DNA of 64,000 bases from positions 1 through 64,000 of the forward strand of contig NZ_JANYGH010000023.1 in the NCBI RefSeq assembly GCF_025362475.1. Reading direction: 5' to 3'. Below the pieces are notes generated by a model that did no database searches, had not been told where the DNA came from, and saw nothing but the letters and a program-made list of their open reading frames with translations. A program made the position numbers and the translations under genes. Shown here piece after piece: positions 25,490 to 35,771 of the stretch; the first letter of the stretch is position 1; every line of letters starts with the position of its first letter. This stretch comes from Mucilaginibacter sp. GTDB taxonomy: Bacteria > Bacteroidota > Bacteroidia > Sphingobacteriales > Sphingobacteriaceae.

Positions 25490-27055
25490 ATGCCCTACAA
25501 AAACCGGAAGTCGACATACGTTTATTTCATATTGATTTTTGTATTTATTAAGGTTATTTTAAACCTTTTTGCTATCGGGCATTTCGGATTTCACCGGGAT
25601 GAATTTTTGCACCTTGTACTGGCCGATCATTTGGATTGGGGCTATAAAGAAGTCCCTCCTTTTATTGCTTTGCTGGCCAAGCTATCCATCACCTTGTTTG
25701 GTAATTCCGTATTCGCCGCCAGGATTTTCCCAACTATTTTTGGCGGTTTGATCATCTGGTTCACCGGTCGTATTGTGGTTGAGTTTGGCGGACGCAGGTT
25801 TGCCATTACGCTGGCTTGTTTGGCATTAATATTTGCGCCGGCATTTGCAGCGAGCGACTATCTTTTTCAGCCTGTGGTGTTTGACCAGTTCTGGTGGGTT
25901 TTAACCGTTTGGCTTTTCATCAAATACCTCAACACAACCGACGTAAGGTACCTGTACTGGCTGGGCGCTACCGTTGGCCTGGGTATGCTTACCAAGTATA
26001 CCATGCTGTTTTTTACCATTGCCCTTATTGTCGGCATCCTGATTAGTAAGCAGCGCAAACTACTTTTTAACCGGCATATATTGGGTGCAATGGGCCTGGC
26101 GATGCTCATATTCATGCCAAACTTTATATGGCAGATCACGCATCATTTCCCGGTGATTACCCACATGAAAGCTTTACGTGCCGAGCAGCTGGATTACATT
26201 ACACCAGGTAATTTCATTAAGCAGCAGCTTACCGTTAACGGTATTGCCTTGTTTGTTTGGCTTACCGGTTTTGTATTCCTCATCTTCTCGTTCAGGCTGC
26301 GTAATTTCCAGTTTTTGGCTATTGCTTATGTGCTCATCTTCCTGTTTTTACTGCAGATGGATGGTAAAAATTATTACCTGTTTGGCGCCTATCCCATGCT
26401 TTTCGCCGCGGGTGGTTTTGGTTTCGAACGCTGGTTAAAAACAAGTGGATTAGTCTTACGTACCTTAACCATAATTTGCTTCACCCTGCCTAATATGATC
26501 TTGTTTCCACTGATATTACCTATTTTACCGCTGGAGCAAACTTTGGCATTTTTTAGGTTTGCTCACAAAAACCTGCCTGCCTTAGAGTTTGCCGTAACCT
26601 GGGAAGATCAAAAAGTGCACGCCACTACTCAGGATTATGCCGATATGTTCGGGTGGGATGAAATGGCCCAAAAAGTAGGCGCCGCTTACCAGAGCCTTAC
26701 CCCCGAACAACAAAAGCAAACTTTTGTTTATGCCGATAATTACGGCGAGGCAGGTGCACTGCACCATTATCACAAGCAATATAATTACCCCGATGTAGCG
26801 TCTCTAAGCAGCAGTTTTACGCTTTGGGCACCCGACTCTCTAAATTGCAAATACATGATTTATGTAGATGACAGCGGCGGTAGAAACATACGGGAATTTG
26901 TAGCCGGCAACATGATAGGCTCCTACAAAAAGTTAGGCGAAGTTGAATACTACCTTGCCCGCGAAAAAGGCACAAGCATATACCTGCTTACCGATATTAA
27001 GTTTCCGCTACAGGAAAGGTACCGGAAAGAGTTGATGAGAAAGAGGATGGAGTAA
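25490..27055 (+). CDS. ArnT-like family 39 glycosyltransferase
   Basis: The ATG at 25490 (MPYKNRKSTYVYF) is preferred to an upstream start in repeat sequence. The 521-residue membrane protein has a first-loop FHRDEFLHLVLADHLDWG (the acidic GT39/PMT motif), about ten hydrophobic segments to residue 370 and a soluble C-terminal domain. GT39 enzymes move sugars from a polyprenyl carrier to lipid or protein in the periplasm. The acceptor is unknown. The preceding intergenic region has an inverted repeat, GGCTGAAAGCATA (25369-25381) with TATGCTTTCAGCC (25463-25475). Confidence 0.87.
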   Translation: MPYKNRKSTYVYFILIFVFIKVILNLFAIGHFGFHRDEFLHLVLADHLDWGYKEVPPFIALLAKLSITLFGNSVFAARIFPTIFGGLIIWFTGRIVVEFGGRRFAITLACLALIFAPAFAASDYLFQPVVFDQFWWVLTVWLFIKYLNTTDVRYLYWLGATVGLGMLTKYTMLFFTIALIVGILISKQRKLLFNRHILGAMGLAMLIFMPNFIWQITHHFPVITHMKALRAEQLDYITPGNFIKQQLTVNGIALFVWLTGFVFLIFSFRLRNFQFLAIAYVLIFLFLLQMDGKNYYLFGAYPMLFAAGGFGFERWLKTSGLVLRTLTIICFTLPNMILFPLILPILPLEQTLAFFRFAHKNLPALEFAVTWEDQKVHATTQDYADMFGWDEMAQKVGAAYQSLTPEQQKQTFVYADNYGEAGALHHYHKQYNYPDVASLSSSFTLWAPDSLNCKYMIYVDDSGGRNIREFVAGNMIGSYKKLGEVEYYLAREKGTSIYLLTDIKFPLQERYRKELMRKRME

Positions 27056-27219
27056 TAGGCTCCTAAATCTGGCTTGAGGGGAAACTTTAAATTTTTTGCC
27101 GCAATGCAAGTGTTCTACCTGAATACCATTTACAACTATCACACCGGCTTTAACTTTTACTATGCCCCAAAAATGGGAGTGAAGGAAGACCACAAACTGG
27201 TAAGAGCTCCAACCATGAT

Positions 27220-28095
27220 TTATTTCTCTTCAATTAATGCATAGCGCTTTTTAGTTTGAGATGACATTATTCCTGTTGATGAAAAGTCGATCAATCCATT
27301 ATAACTTATCCACTTACCTTTTTCTACAGAAAATTCGGCTAGCCCCTGAAAGCTCATAGCCATGGTTGTTTTTATCGGTGACTGCCCCATTGGTGAGTTA
27401 AAATCTCCTTTAATATATTCAGCAACATCGTATTGGAGTGTTACAACATGCTCGCCTCCCCTATTTTCGATTTTAAGCACCTTTACCCGGTTTTTATGGT
27501 AAGAACTATCGCAGATAAAGCTTTGATCAGCGGTAAGTAAATTTACAGTAAGCGAATAGGTATCGCCTTGTTTAATAGGCTTGCCCGGTAATTCAAACAA
27601 CATTGCTATCATGTTCTTTTGCTCGCCTTTAGTGTAAAAACTTTCAATAGTTCCATCCTCATATATCGCCCCACGCAACATTACGCCTGCCGAAAACTGC
27701 TTCATTAGCTTTTGCATTTCAGTTAGGTCACCCACTTTACTATCCTGAGCCTTTGATTTATCAGGCTTTGATACCATTGCAATATCAATAATACCTTTGC
27801 GGTTTTCGGTTAAGCTGGTCACTAAATTAGTTTGCTGCATAACTGAGTTAAGTTCCTTAAATATCTGCTGCATTTTACCGGCATTTGCTGAATCGATACC
27901 CATAGATTTAAACATACCATTTACCCCAAAATTTACCCGGTTGGCAGTATCTATTTCCTCCATAACGGTTTTATAGGATAGCACTTCGTTAGGCTTCAGC
28001 TTCCATTTCAAAAATATATGGTCGGCTGTTTGGGCAAAGGCAGATGAACTAACTGTTATAAAGACACTTAGAAAAAGGAATTTGATTTTGGTCAT
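27220..28095 (-). CDS. Exported hypothetical protein (DUF6263-like)
   Basis: The 291-residue protein has a clear signal peptide (MTKIKFLFLSVFITVSSSAFA). The body is predicted beta-rich with FLKWKLKPNEVLSYKTVME at the start and a repeated strand pattern (VEKGKWISYNGLIDFSSTG). It resembles Bacteroidota proteins grouped as DUF6263, but this assignment is from memory of the general pattern. It is probably periplasmic or outer-membrane attached. A terminator for the upstream gene separates it from the cysteine synthase. Confidence 0.7.
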   Translation of the reverse strand: MTKIKFLFLSVFITVSSSAFAQTADHIFLKWKLKPNEVLSYKTVMEEIDTANRVNFGVNGMFKSMGIDSANAGKMQQIFKELNSVMQQTNLVTSLTENRKGIIDIAMVSKPDKSKAQDSKVGDLTEMQKLMKQFSAGVMLRGAIYEDGTIESFYTKGEQKNMIAMLFELPGKPIKQGDTYSLTVNLLTADQSFICDSSYHKNRVKVLKIENRGGEHVVTLQYDVAEYIKGDFNSPMGQSPIKTTMAMSFQGLAEFSVEKGKWISYNGLIDFSSTGIMSSQTKKRYALIEEK

Positions 28096-28134
28096 AGGGT
28101 TTAGATTTAATCTAAATAGGTATTTAAATTAAAC

Positions 28135-28170
28135 AAAAAAAGGTGCCATGCCTTAGCACAACACCTTTTC
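28135..28170 (-). terminator. Hairpin between the CBS-domain synthase and the DUF6263-like gene
   Basis: AAAAGGTG and CACCTTTT form an eight-base stem around a 17-base loop. On the minus strand it lies 36 bases after the stop of the synthase gene and is followed by a T-run. Confidence 0.65.
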
Positions 28171-28205
28171 TCCTTTATCCAAAGATCCTCTATCCTTGCT
28201 CTAAA

Positions 28206-29567
28206 TTAAGCTGAAATAGCGTTTATAATATCATACTGGGTAATGATCTCAATTTTACCGTTTTCGCTTTCCACCAATACCGCGATATTATCTCTATTGA
28301 TCATAGTCGAGATTTTATCGATAGAGGTGTTCAGATCAACAAACGGGAATGGCGCAGTAGTGATGTTTTTGATCGGCTGAGATTTGATAGATGGATTTTC
28401 TATCAGCGAATCCAAAATATCAGTCTCTGTAATTTTACCTATCACCATACCTTTTTGGGTAACCGGAATCTGCGATATATTGAGCGATTTGATGGTATTG
28501 ATAGCCTCTAAAACTGATTTTTCGCAATCAATGGTAACTATCTCCTGCACATCTTTTTTGCTGATGATATCGCGGGCCGTTAGTTTTTCGTCCTTCAGGA
28601 AACCGCGGTCGCGTAACCAATCGTCGTTATACATTTTGCCCAGGTAACGTGTACCATGATCCGGAAAAATGATCACTACCACATCGCCTTCTTTAAACCT
28701 GTCCTTCATCTGGATGGTACCTGCTACTGCTGACCCTGTAGAGTTACCGGCAAAAATACCTTCCTTGCGGGCTATTTCGCGGGTCATGAGGGCGGCATCT
28801 TTATCTGTCACTTTTTCAAAATGGTCAATCAGGCTAAAATCAACGTTCTCCGGTAAAAAGTCTTCACCAATACCTTCGGTGATGTATGGATAGATCTCGT
28901 TCTTATCCATGATGCCCGTCTCCTTGTATTTTTTAAATACCGAACCGTAGGTATCGATACCCAAAACCTGGATGTTTGGATTTTTCTCTTTCAAATAACG
29001 TGCTGTACCGGATATGGTACCACCTGTGCCCACTCCTACTACCAGGTGCGTGATCTTACCTTCGGTTTGCTCCCATATCTCGGGACCGGTTTGCTCATAA
29101 TGCGCCTGCGAGTTGCTCAGGTTATCATACTGATTGGGTTTCCATGAGTTTGGCACCTCACGCTCCAGGCGCGACGAAACCGAATAATACGAGCGTGGAT
29201 CTTCGGGCTCCACATTGGTTGGGCATACAATTACCTCTGCGCCAAAAGCACGCAGGGCATCAAACTTTTCTTTTGATTGTTTATCGGTACTGGTAAAAAT
29301 ACACTTGTACCCTTTTATAACCGCCGCAATGGCCAGCCCCATACCCGTATTGCCCGATGTACCTTCAATAATAGTACCGCCGGGCTTAAGCTTACCGCTT
29401 TTTTCGGCATCCTCAATCATTTTAAGAGCCATCCGGTCTTTTATGGAGTTGCCGGGATTGGTTGTTTCAATCTTGGCTAAAACTGTTGCAGGTATATCTT
29501 TTGTTACCTTATTTAACTTAACCAGGGGCGTATTGCCAATGGTTTCTAATATGTTATTATACCACAT
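28206..29567 (-). CDS. PLP-dependent cystathionine beta-synthase/cysteine synthase with CBS pair
   Basis: The 453-residue cytoplasmic enzyme begins MWYNNILETIGNTPLVKLNK. K43 in NPGNSIKDRMA is the PLP-binding lysine; EGTSGNTG binds the substrate carboxylate and VGTGGTISGTARYL binds the phosphate. From about residue 335 a pair of CBS domains follows, as in cystathionine beta-synthase, and may sense adenosyl ligands. The reaction is beta-replacement on serine or O-acetylserine; which of the two cannot be settled from sequence. Length and order match bacterial CBS enzymes. Confidence 0.92.
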   Translation of the reverse strand: MWYNNILETIGNTPLVKLNKVTKDIPATVLAKIETTNPGNSIKDRMALKMIEDAEKSGKLKPGGTIIEGTSGNTGMGLAIAAVIKGYKCIFTSTDKQSKEKFDALRAFGAEVIVCPTNVEPEDPRSYYSVSSRLEREVPNSWKPNQYDNLSNSQAHYEQTGPEIWEQTEGKITHLVVGVGTGGTISGTARYLKEKNPNIQVLGIDTYGSVFKKYKETGIMDKNEIYPYITEGIGEDFLPENVDFSLIDHFEKVTDKDAALMTREIARKEGIFAGNSTGSAVAGTIQMKDRFKEGDVVVIIFPDHGTRYLGKMYNDDWLRDRGFLKDEKLTARDIISKKDVQEIVTIDCEKSVLEAINTIKSLNISQIPVTQKGMVIGKITETDILDSLIENPSIKSQPIKNITTAPFPFVDLNTSIDKISTMINRDNIAVLVESENGKIEIITQYDIINAISA

Positions 29568-29736
29568 AAATTTAAAATCTACTAACCCGGTGTGTTAAGC
29601 GGGATTATTTGTCAAAAATAGTTTTTATAAAGTGATATTTCTTTATGGAAAAGTAAATAGATGTGCATCTTATAAAAGTAGATGCACAAACATTATATTT
29701 AAACCAGGGGCGTGGCCCCATAACACAACCTATAAC

Positions 29737-30957
29737 ATGTTATCACTTTATAAAAAAGCAGCCATTCTTTTATTATTGTTGATCTTTTGCTCAAGCGCCA
29801 CTTTTGCTCAAAGGCCGCTAACCCTAAGTAAAGAACGCAGTTATTATACTTATATATATAAACTCACTACGGCCAATGTGCTGAATTTTTATAAATATCC
29901 CGATAAAAACCTGGACGAGCGCATGCTTCAGCATCCTATCGATTCTTTTAAAACAGGCTCCTACTGGGAAAACACTTTGCCAGCAGGTAATTATTTAAAA
30001 GTTTATGCCGAAAAAAACCGCTTAAGCTATTCCCTTATCGAGAATCATTCAGTTTTTATAAAGGTGTTGCACAATGATTACGATCAGCGTTTTGTATTGC
30101 AGGATAAACAGGGCAATAACATTGTCAATGCTGTTGTCTGTTTTAATGGTAAAGCCCTCAGGTTTGATGACAAAAGCAGTACCTGGCATGTTAAAAGATC
30201 AAAAAAGGCAAACATGGTACAGGCGGATTACGCAGGTGTTTCCAACTTTTTTATAGTGAAAGAACAAGGTTTTGATCGCGACGATGATGACCAAAACTGG
30301 TTTGCAACTTTATGGGCATCAATCAAAAAGATATTTAAAAAGGAGAACGGTTATCAGTACAGTCATTACCGGTATAAACAAAAACCCAAGCCTTATATTG
30401 GTTTTGTAGTATTTAACAAACCCCTTTATAAACCAAATGATACTGTAAAATTTAAGGCATTTATATTAAATGCTAAAACTAAGTTACCGGTAACTCAGAA
30501 AAAATTATTGGTTAAACTGCATGACGGCCGCCAAAGCGAAGGGAAAACTATTGGCACGGTAAGCAGCTATCGTGATGGCGGTTTTGAATATAGTTTTGCT
30601 TTAAGTGACACCCTTACACTGGATGAAAGTTATTCAATCGCGCTGGTTGATCCGGATGCAAAAAAAATAGCTGCAGGTAAAGTGGACAATTACAATATAT
30701 ACAACGACCCGTCTGTATTGATATTTAGCAGTTTCAAGTACGAGGAGTATGAGTTAAAATCAACTAAGTTTGAATGCGTGCCGATAAAAAAGAGCACTGG
30801 CGGGGTAAGCCGCTTGCAGTTTACCTTAAGGCTACTGATGAAAATGACCTGCCGATACCCGATGGACGTGTTACACTTACGCTCACCACCAGCTCGGTTA
30901 ACTCTTATACCAGCAAACGTGTTTTTGTGCCTGATACCCTATGGGTGCATGATGTAA
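29737..30957 (+). CDS. Alpha-2-macroglobulin-like protein, 5' part before a frameshift
   Basis: Translation most likely starts at ATG 29737 (MLSLYKKAAILLLLLIF), which opens a signal peptide ending CSSATFAQ. About 345 residues follow with a macroglobulin MG-type stretch (FNKPLYKPNDTVKFKAFIL). From about 30772 the frame turns into unrelated residues and stops at 30957, while the adjacent frame resumes the family sequence at MRADKKEHWRGKPL. TTT-GA-ATG appears to lack one A of TTT-GAA-ATG. The functional gene would span 29737-35579, about 1950 residues. Confidence 0.8.
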   Translation: MLSLYKKAAILLLLLIFCSSATFAQRPLTLSKERSYYTYIYKLTTANVLNFYKYPDKNLDERMLQHPIDSFKTGSYWENTLPAGNYLKVYAEKNRLSYSLIENHSVFIKVLHNDYDQRFVLQDKQGNNIVNAVVCFNGKALRFDDKSSTWHVKRSKKANMVQADYAGVSNFFIVKEQGFDRDDDDQNWFATLWASIKKIFKKENGYQYSHYRYKQKPKPYIGFVVFNKPLYKPNDTVKFKAFILNAKTKLPVTQKKLLVKLHDGRQSEGKTIGTVSSYRDGGFEYSFALSDTLTLDESYSIALVDPDAKKIAAGKVDNYNIYNDPSVLIFSSFKYEEYELKSTKFECVPIKKSTGGVSRLQFTLRLLMKMTCRYPMDVLHLRSPPARLTLIPANVFLCLIPYGCMM

Positions 30958-33900
30958 CACTTGACCCGCTTGGAGAGACAAAGGTGATCCTTCCCGATTC
31001 TATTTTTCCGGCAGCCAATATCTACTACAACATAAATGCTCAATTTTTAAACTCCAACAATGAAGAACGATCCAAAAGTGAATACATAAATTTCAATAAT
31101 GATAAGTTTAACATCATTACCGAATTAGTTGGCGATACCCTAAAAGCCAATTACCAGCAGCTTGGGAAAGACATTAAAGGCCTGGCCACCATCAGTGCCT
31201 TAAATGCCGATGATGATACAATTTCAAAGATAAAAGTAACCCTTCCGGCAAAAACCCTCATTAACCCCAATGCGGTTACCTATAATATTGAAACAGATAG
31301 TACAGATACGGATATTGAATTGAAGGATTTTGATGCCAATCTATCAGTAGCCGGCGAACGGAGTGCCGATTCCCTTTTGGTAAAAGTTAACAATCCGCGT
31401 AACCTGCATTTCTGGTATTCTGTTTTCGCTGACGATAAGTTGATAGATGAAGGTGAAGCCAACAATCTATTTTACAAAAAGCCCTATCGTGAGCAAAAAA
31501 AAGTAACATTCTGGGTTAATTACATCTGGGGTGGCTTAAGCAAAAATGTGCAGGCCGTGGTAGTTTATCGGAAAGATCTCCTTACAATAAATGTTAAGCA
31601 GCCTGTATCGGTTTATCCGGGGCAGCAGGTAAAAACCAATATTGTGGTTACCGATGCAACCGGCAAACCTGTTGCCAATGCAGATTTGACAGCATGGGCA
31701 TTAACCCGCAAGTTTGAAAATTACAGGGCGCCGTCGCTGCCATATATGGGTAGGTACTATCATAACCGAAAAACAAGAAAAAACTATGAAACAGATAAGG
31801 CTGAGCCTAACGGAAGCCTCAAACTAAACTGGAAACGCTGGAGCAAAGCAATAGGACTGGATAGTATCGAATACTACAAATTTACCCATCCGTCAAAAAT
31901 ATACAGTATTGAAGAACCGGGCATTGATACAGTTACACAGATTGCCCCATTTATAGTGAAGGATGGAGATATTGAACCTGTACACATTTTGTACATCGAT
32001 GAAAAGCCCGTTTATTTTAGCCAGGCGCAACAATTACAACGTTATAGTTTTGCCGTAAAGCCAGGCAACCACACTTTAAGGTTCAGGACTGCTCATCAAA
32101 ATATTAGGCTGGATAGCGTATGTGTTGAGCAATCTAAAAAACTCATTCTAAGCCTTAATGCCAATGCTTTCAAAAGCGACACCGTGGCCGATACATTGAG
32201 CAGGTATGAAGCCGATCTCATCAACGGTTACCTTATCACGGTTATTGACAATTTTGATCAAAACATGGCCGTTATAAAGCAAAGAGGTGGTTTATTTTAC
32301 CTTAACCCGGTACCTAACAGCCATAGAGAAATATTAACCGGTCCGCTGGCAGATGACTACACTATTTTTGATATCAAAGGCGAAAAACAAAGGCAGTTTC
32401 TTGCCGAGCCAAATTTCACTTACCTGTTTGAGCCAAACCTGCTTAAACAAAAAAGCATAGCCACCAAATATCCTTTCAATACAAAAATATCCAATGCAGC
32501 TGCCATAACCGACTATACGCAATACGTATTAACTCAAAATACTGCCGATAGCCTTTGGCAGAATTATCTTGATGTACGTAGCAATACATTCGACTTGTTT
32601 CCAAATGATCACACTACATTATTAGCAACCGGGGCACTTAAGATTGAAACGGAAACACACAAAGGGGAAAAGTCCGATCTCATAAAAAACATCATCTTAT
32701 ACCGCTACAATGATCCTGACTATATAAAGATCTTTCGGGGTAATACTACAGAATTTGGCCAGGTAGAAAAAGGAAAATACCGGGTTATGTATCTACTGAA
32801 AGGCGATAAATATGATATTATTGAAAACATTAGCATAAAACCTCATGGCATCAATTTCTATAAAGTTCATATTACACCCACCCATGCCCGGGATTCGGTA
32901 AGTATCAAGATTAACAATGTTATTATTAGCAGGGCGGGCCGTTATAATTATAAGGATTCCAATATAGAAAATGATGCCTTACGGATTAAAGAAGCATTTA
33001 ATGACAAGTATATTCAACCAGCCAACTTTACAGAAATGATGACCGGAGTGGTGTTTGAAAAAGGTGGAAAACTAACCATCCCCGGCGTTTCCATACGGGT
33101 AAAAGGGACATCAATTGGCACACAAACCAACGCAAGCGGTCATTTTACCCTGAAAGTGCCCAATAGCGGCAAATTGATATTCAGCTATATAGGATACCAA
33201 ACCAAAGAGGTAAGTATATCGCCGGGGGCTACCATTAAGGTTACGCTTGATGCAAGTGAGGCGCATCTTAATGAGGTTGTTGTGGTGGGCTATGGCGTAC
33301 AAAGAAAATCAATGGCCCTGGGATACTCAACAACTGTTATGAATGATCTGGCTGGTTCGGTCGGCGGTGTAAATATAATTGAGACTGCGCCCGGGGCTAA
33401 TGGAACAATGTTTATCAGGGGCACGGCAACTGCACCGGGCCAAACCCCGCTTTACATTGTTGATGGAAATGTTGTTGAAAGTATTGCCGGTATAAATACA
33501 GCAGATATTGGCGATATAAGTGTTTTAAAATCGACTGCCGCAGTTGCTTTATATGGGTCGCGCGCTGCAAATGGTGTAGTCATCATCAACACTAAAAAGA
33601 AAAACGAACCGGCACCTGTCAATGGTACCACACCCGGAGACGAGCTAACCCTCCGGAAAAACTTTGCCGACTACGCTTATTGGCAGCCCAAACTAACCAC
33701 TGATGCCCAGGGCCGGGCAAGCTTCACAACAACCTTCCCAGATGATATCACCAACTGGCGCACCTTTGTGGCGGGAATAACCAACCACCAGCAAACCGGA
33801 TTAGTCGAAAGCCAGATCAAGTCGTTTAAATCATTAAGCGCCAACTTTATTGCGCCACAATTTGCCGTAGCCGGCGATGAAATGAAACTGATAGGCAAAG

Positions 33901-35579
33901 TGATGAACTATAACTCACAGGCCGTAAGCGTTAACCGCAACTTCACCTATAATGGTAAAGTAATTAAACAAGATGCGCTTACCATTACCAACTCAACAAT
34001 AGACACCTTAGCGATTACTGCCGAGGCCACTGACAGCCTGGCTTTCGAGTATACTATAAAACGTGATAATGGCTATTTTGACGGCGAGCGCCGCAAGATC
34101 CCGGTGATAAAACAGGGTGTGGAGGAAACCAAAGGAATATTTGAAACATTAAATGGCGATACTACCGTGAGCCTGAAATTTGATCCGGCTATGGGACCTG
34201 TAAAGTTCAGGGCCGAAGCATCAGTGCTACCTACACTGATAGAGGAATCGCGTAAATTAAGGGAATATAAATATTTATGTAACGAACAGCTGGCCTCAAA
34301 ACTAAAAGGCCTGTTAGCCGAACGTCGTATTAAAAAATTCATGGGCGAAGAATTTAAATACGGTAAAAACATATTGGAGGTAATTAAAAAACTGCAGGAA
34401 AACCGTAAAAGTAATGGTACCTGGGGCTGGTGGAAAGACACAGACGAAGAGCTCTGGATCAGTCTGCATGCTGTTGAGGCTTTGCTGGATGCGCAAAAAG
34501 AGGGTTATCTTGTTCAGCTGGATAAGCAAAAACTTACCGATTACCTGGTGTATCAATTGGAAAGCTACCATGGCGCTGATAAATTAACCTGCCTGGAATT
34601 ATTGCATAAACTGGATGCTAAGGTTGATTATCGAAAATATATTGATATAGTTGAAAAGGAAAATAAAGCGATCAAATTAAATTACGGCTTCCAATTATTT
34701 GCCTACGATAAATTGAGGTTGATGCTGGTGAAGCAAGAAACCGGCGAGATTGTTAAACTTGACAGCTTATTGGCTAAAGAGCGCCACACCCTATTTGGCA
34801 ATATTTATTGGGGCGAAAACAGTTATCACTTCTTTGATAATTCTATCCAGTTGAGCGTGATGGCCTACCACATAGTTAAAAATGACGGTAAACACCCCGA
34901 GCTGCTTCAAAAGATTCGTGGTTACTTTTTAGAACAACGCCGCCATGGCGAATGGCGCAACACCTATGAATCGGCTCTGATACTGGAAACCATATTGCCC
35001 GATTTGCTGGTTACCGATAAACAGGTTAAATCATCTGCTATAACCATTAAAGGCCCAACAACGGAGACCATTAATAAATTCCCCTACTCGGCCACACTTA
35101 CAGCCAACAACTTAAGTATCAGCAAAACCGGCAGCTTACCTGTTTATATCACCGGCTACCAACAATTTTGGAACGCTAAGCCTGAAAAGGTGAACAAGGA
35201 TTTTACGGTGGATACCTGGTTCGAGCGGAATGATAAACCTGTATCCCAATTAAAGGGTGGCGAACCTGTTGTATTGCAGGCTGAAGTCACCGCGAAAGGC
35301 GATGCCGATTTTGTGATGATAGAAATACCTATCCCGGCCGGATGCTCTTACGAAAGCAAGGATCAGCCGTGGAGCAACAACGAGGTTCACAGGGAATATT
35401 TTAAAGAAAAGGTGAGCATATTTTGCCGCAAGCTAAAACAAGGTACATACACTTTCAGTATCAACCTCATCCCCCGCTACGATGGCAAGTACAACCTAAA
35501 CCCGGCCAAAGCCGAGATGATGTATTTCCCGGTATTTTATGGCCGGGAGGGAATGAAAAAGGTGGTTATTGGTAAGTAG
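30774..35579 (+). CDS. Alpha-2-macroglobulin-like protein with TonB-plug segment, 3' part after a frameshift
   Basis: This 1601-residue frame holds further MG domains (VSVYPGQQVKTNIVVTDATG), then a carboxypeptidase-regulatory-like plus TonB plug segment at about 33040-33600 (GVSIRVKGTSIGTQTNASGH, NEVVVVGYG, TPLYIVDGN, YGSRAANGVVIINTKKK), then the macroglobulin core FPDDITNWRTFVAGI and a thioester motif CNEQ encoded at 34278-34289. Alpha-2-macroglobulins trap proteases through that thioester. The plug is normally found in TonB-dependent receptors, so the order is a fusion. The protein is probably periplasmic or lipid-side exported. It has no signal of its own because the start is lost to the frameshift. 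Confidence 0.85.
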   Translation: MRADKKEHWRGKPLAVYLKATDENDLPIPDGRVTLTLTTSSVNSYTSKRVFVPDTLWVHDVTLDPLGETKVILPDSIFPAANIYYNINAQFLNSNNEERSKSEYINFNNDKFNIITELVGDTLKANYQQLGKDIKGLATISALNADDDTISKIKVTLPAKTLINPNAVTYNIETDSTDTDIELKDFDANLSVAGERSADSLLVKVNNPRNLHFWYSVFADDKLIDEGEANNLFYKKPYREQKKVTFWVNYIWGGLSKNVQAVVVYRKDLLTINVKQPVSVYPGQQVKTNIVVTDATGKPVANADLTAWALTRKFENYRAPSLPYMGRYYHNRKTRKNYETDKAEPNGSLKLNWKRWSKAIGLDSIEYYKFTHPSKIYSIEEPGIDTVTQIAPFIVKDGDIEPVHILYIDEKPVYFSQAQQLQRYSFAVKPGNHTLRFRTAHQNIRLDSVCVEQSKKLILSLNANAFKSDTVADTLSRYEADLINGYLITVIDNFDQNMAVIKQRGGLFYLNPVPNSHREILTGPLADDYTIFDIKGEKQRQFLAEPNFTYLFEPNLLKQKSIATKYPFNTKISNAAAITDYTQYVLTQNTADSLWQNYLDVRSNTFDLFPNDHTTLLATGALKIETETHKGEKSDLIKNIILYRYNDPDYIKIFRGNTTEFGQVEKGKYRVMYLLKGDKYDIIENISIKPHGINFYKVHITPTHARDSVSIKINNVIISRAGRYNYKDSNIENDALRIKEAFNDKYIQPANFTEMMTGVVFEKGGKLTIPGVSIRVKGTSIGTQTNASGHFTLKVPNSGKLIFSYIGYQTKEVSISPGATIKVTLDASEAHLNEVVVVGYGVQRKSMALGYSTTVMNDLAGSVGGVNIIETAPGANGTMFIRGTATAPGQTPLYIVDGNVVESIAGINTADIGDISVLKSTAAVALYGSRAANGVVIINTKKKNEPAPVNGTTPGDELTLRKNFADYAYWQPKLTTDAQGRASFTTTFPDDITNWRTFVAGITNHQQTGLVESQIKSFKSLSANFIAPQFAVAGDEMKLIGKVMNYNSQAVSVNRNFTYNGKVIKQDALTITNSTIDTLAITAEATDSLAFEYTIKRDNGYFDGERRKIPVIKQGVEETKGIFETLNGDTTVSLKFDPAMGPVKFRAEASVLPTLIEESRKLREYKYLCNEQLASKLKGLLAERRIKKFMGEEFKYGKNILEVIKKLQENRKSNGTWGWWKDTDEELWISLHAVEALLDAQKEGYLVQLDKQKLTDYLVYQLESYHGADKLTCLELLHKLDAKVDYRKYIDIVEKENKAIKLNYGFQLFAYDKLRLMLVKQETGEIVKLDSLLAKERHTLFGNIYWGENSYHFFDNSIQLSVMAYHIVKNDGKHPELLQKIRGYFLEQRRHGEWRNTYESALILETILPDLLVTDKQVKSSAITIKGPTTETINKFPYSATLTANNLSISKTGSLPVYITGYQQFWNAKPEKVNKDFTVDTWFERNDKPVSQLKGGEPVVLQAEVTAKGDADFVMIEIPIPAGCSYESKDQPWSNNEVHREYFKEKVSIFCRKLKQGTYTFSINLIPRYDGKYNLNPAKAEMMYFPVFYGREGMKKVVIGK

Positions 35580-35586
35580 CAAAATT

Positions 35587-35682
35587 TTGTCATCCTGAAC
35601 GATTTGAAGGATCTAATCGCAGACTATACCGGGCGAAGAAGCATGGCGAACAATAGATCCTTCAAATCGTTCAGGATGACAA
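35587..35682. repeat. Long inverted repeat with 29-base arms
   Basis: The arms at 35587-35615 and 35654-35682 are exact reverse complements, beginning TTGTCATCCTGAACGATTTG. The 38-base centre is not palindromic. It lies eight bases past the macroglobulin gene and could also act as its terminator, although no long T-run follows. Its form is that of dispersed GTCATCCTGA-type repeats. Confidence 0.85.
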
Positions 35683-35771
35683 GAGGTTTTTTTGCAAAAA
35701 AAGTCATAGGTAGGTGATAAAACTTGGAAAACTCTAAAGGATGAAATGACGTGAAAAAAAAGGCTGTCCTG

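Noticed and set aside
27104..27244. 46-residue + strand frame after the GT39 gene
   Set aside because: It runs into the coding end of the convergent minus-strand gene and has no signal or known pattern.
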